From assembly GCA_030268105.1 (NCBI GenBank), contig BSDZ01000003.1:620001-684000 (forward strand): 64,000 bases of DNA, written 5' to 3'. The notes beneath the pieces are model-generated. The model ran no database searches and was not told the origin of the DNA. It was given only the letters and a program-made list of their open reading frames with translations. Position numbers and translations under genes: made by a program. The DNA comes from Volvox africanus. Taxonomy: Eukaryota > Chlorophyta > Chlorophyceae > Chlamydomonadales > Volvocaceae. Positions 63,501 through 64,000 of this stretch are shown piece after piece; within the stretch, counting starts at the first letter, position 1, and each line of letters opens with the position of its first letter.

Positions 63501-64000
63501 GTTTGGGCTGGCCGAGAGTCACGGGTTAGATTCCTTCTGGCAGGTTGTTGAGACTGCGCAATGCACATATTTCAATGAATGATGCAATAAGGGCCAGGCA
63601 GGCCTGGGCGCATTGCAAATATAAACAGGTTTGGGCTTGCCTAGAGTTGCTGGTAAGTTACCCGTTGGCTGATGATCAGGGCAGATTGTTCAGAGTGAGC
63701 CATGCACATATACCAATGAATGATGCAATAAGGGCCAGGCGGGCCTAATAGCATTGCAAATTTCAAAAGGTTTTGGGCTGGCCGAGAGTCGCTGGTTAGA
63801 TTCCCGCTGGCTGATGATCAGGGCAGTTTGTTGAGAGTGAGCCATGCGCATATACCAATTAATGATGCAATAAGGTCCAGGCAGGCCTTGGCACATTGCA
63901 AACATAAACAGGTTTGGGCTGGCCGTGAGTCGCTGGTTAGATTCCCGCTGGCTGATGATCAGGGCAGGTTGTTGAGAGTGAGCCATGCACATATACCAAT
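60224..64000 (+). repeat. Domain C super-repeat copy 2, cut by the window end
   Basis: 60224-61200 matches 54090-55066 (offset 6134), 61200-61550 matches 55465-55815 (offset 5735), and 61550-64000 matches 58195-60645 (offset 3355). The last part carries the private states of the second member of the 2380 bp duplication, not the first. The array runs on beyond position 64000. Confidence 0.88.

Larger units (their letters stand above)
1..64000 (+). repeat. Tandem satellite array with nested higher-order repeats (whole window)
   Basis: Every stretch read from start to end is a recognisable copy of the same monomer, in one orientation, with partial monomers at both window edges. A monomer runs in order: ggttgttgag; a variable box (gtgcgcaatgcac, gtgagccatgcac or gtgcgaaatgcac); catatacc/ctattt plus aatgatgcaataagg; the dyad core ccaggcaggcctggg; cgcattgcaaat plus a variable tail; gggctggccgagagtcgctgg; ttagattcccgc; and the optional tgatgatcagggc box. 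No unique sequence, inverted segment or inserted element interrupts it. Long homogeneous arrays with HORs are typical of eukaryotic centromeric or heterochromatic satellites; assigning this one to a centromere is inference. The family was not recognised and the host is unknown. Confidence 0.97.
51867..64000 (+). repeat. Satellite domain C, aaatataaac-type monomers
   Basis: From here monomers commonly carry cattgcaaatataaacagg or aaatgtaaacagg tails followed by tttgggcttgcc, boxes such as attccctctggcagg and agttacccgttggctg, and a variant aacatataataaaaataaatg that is a few bases longer than the usual catataccaataaatg. Dyad cores are often ggcatgcctggg instead of ggcaggcctggg. The diagnostic domain B monomer and the gctgacctgaaagc subtype are not seen after about 51.9 kb. 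The switch is abrupt, between one monomer and the next near 51867, with no intervening unique DNA. The array continues past the window end. Confidence 0.85.

Noticed and set aside
1..64000. CRISPR array
   Set aside because: Repeats are contiguous and about 140 bp long with no unique spacers, and no cas genes are present.
1..64000. CENP-B box (NTTCGNNNNANNCGGGN) in the monomer
   Set aside because: cccgcttgctgatgatc and the few ttcg sites (for example cattcgaaatataaac and tttcgctcgc) match only part of the motif. No full match on either strand was found by eye.
1..64000. Transposable element or retroelement insertions
   Set aside because: No terminal repeats, target-site duplications, poly-A tails or reverse transcriptase/transposase-like frames interrupt the monomer register.
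1..64000. Telomere repeats, rDNA or tRNA genes
   Set aside because: No runs of TTAGGG/TTTAGGG type, and no rRNA-like or cloverleaf-like sequence outside the monomer was seen.
1..64000. Repeat-containing protein gene such as a mucin, silk or ankyrin-like array
   Set aside because: A coding repeat would keep one frame; here unit lengths of 128, 141 and 142 bp alternate and destroy any single frame within a few hundred bases.
1..64000. C/EBP-like or octamer-like motifs (attgcaaat, tgcgcaat) as promoters
   Set aside because: They are part of the monomer consensus, occur hundreds of times, and there is no downstream gene to regulate.

Overview
The whole 64 kb window is one uninterrupted, head-to-tail satellite DNA array. 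I found no protein-coding gene, tRNA, rRNA, CRISPR array or mobile element in it. The repeating unit is a monomer of about 141-142 bp, with a shorter class of about 128-129 bp and a few longer ones. Roughly 460 monomers fill the window (64,000 divided by a mean near 139), all in the same orientation. An array this long, with several nested levels of higher-order repeat (HOR), points to centromeric, pericentromeric or other heterochromatic DNA of a eukaryote, assembled from long reads. I do not recognise the satellite and cannot name the species. Variable sites concentrate at CpG positions (CG read as TG or CA), which suggests germline cytosine methylation.

Three satellite domains can be told apart. 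Domain A (1 to about 34.25 kb) is built from monomers ending in aaatttcaatagg or aaattttaacagg. It holds a ~1373 bp repeat at the left edge, a 552 bp tetramer repeated near 8.6-13.8 kb, a 1374 bp tandem duplication (11.3-14.0 kb), an 1105 bp octamer family (19.4-23.1 and 27.4-29.6 kb) and a 6.5-7.0 kb super-repeat seen in two copies and a truncated third (about 16.35-32.0 kb). Domain B (about 34.26-51.87 kb) is marked by a diagnostic monomer carrying gagagagtctcctgttaaat, seen 15 times there. It contains 1658 bp and 1656 bp tandem duplications and longer-range copies. Domain C (51.87 kb to the end) is enriched in monomers with aaatataaac and includes a longer ataataaaaataaatg variant. It has a 2380 bp tandem duplication nested in a super-repeat of about 6.1 kb.

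The many open frames, mostly on the minus strand, are a by-product of monomer length: 141 bp is exactly 47 codons, so an open frame passes from monomer to monomer until a 142 bp or 128 bp unit shifts it. The biology here is therefore array evolution: nested unequal exchange, a recurrent 13 bp deletion, a conserved dyad in most monomers, a subtype that has lost that dyad, and shared private mutations that let the order of some duplications be read.
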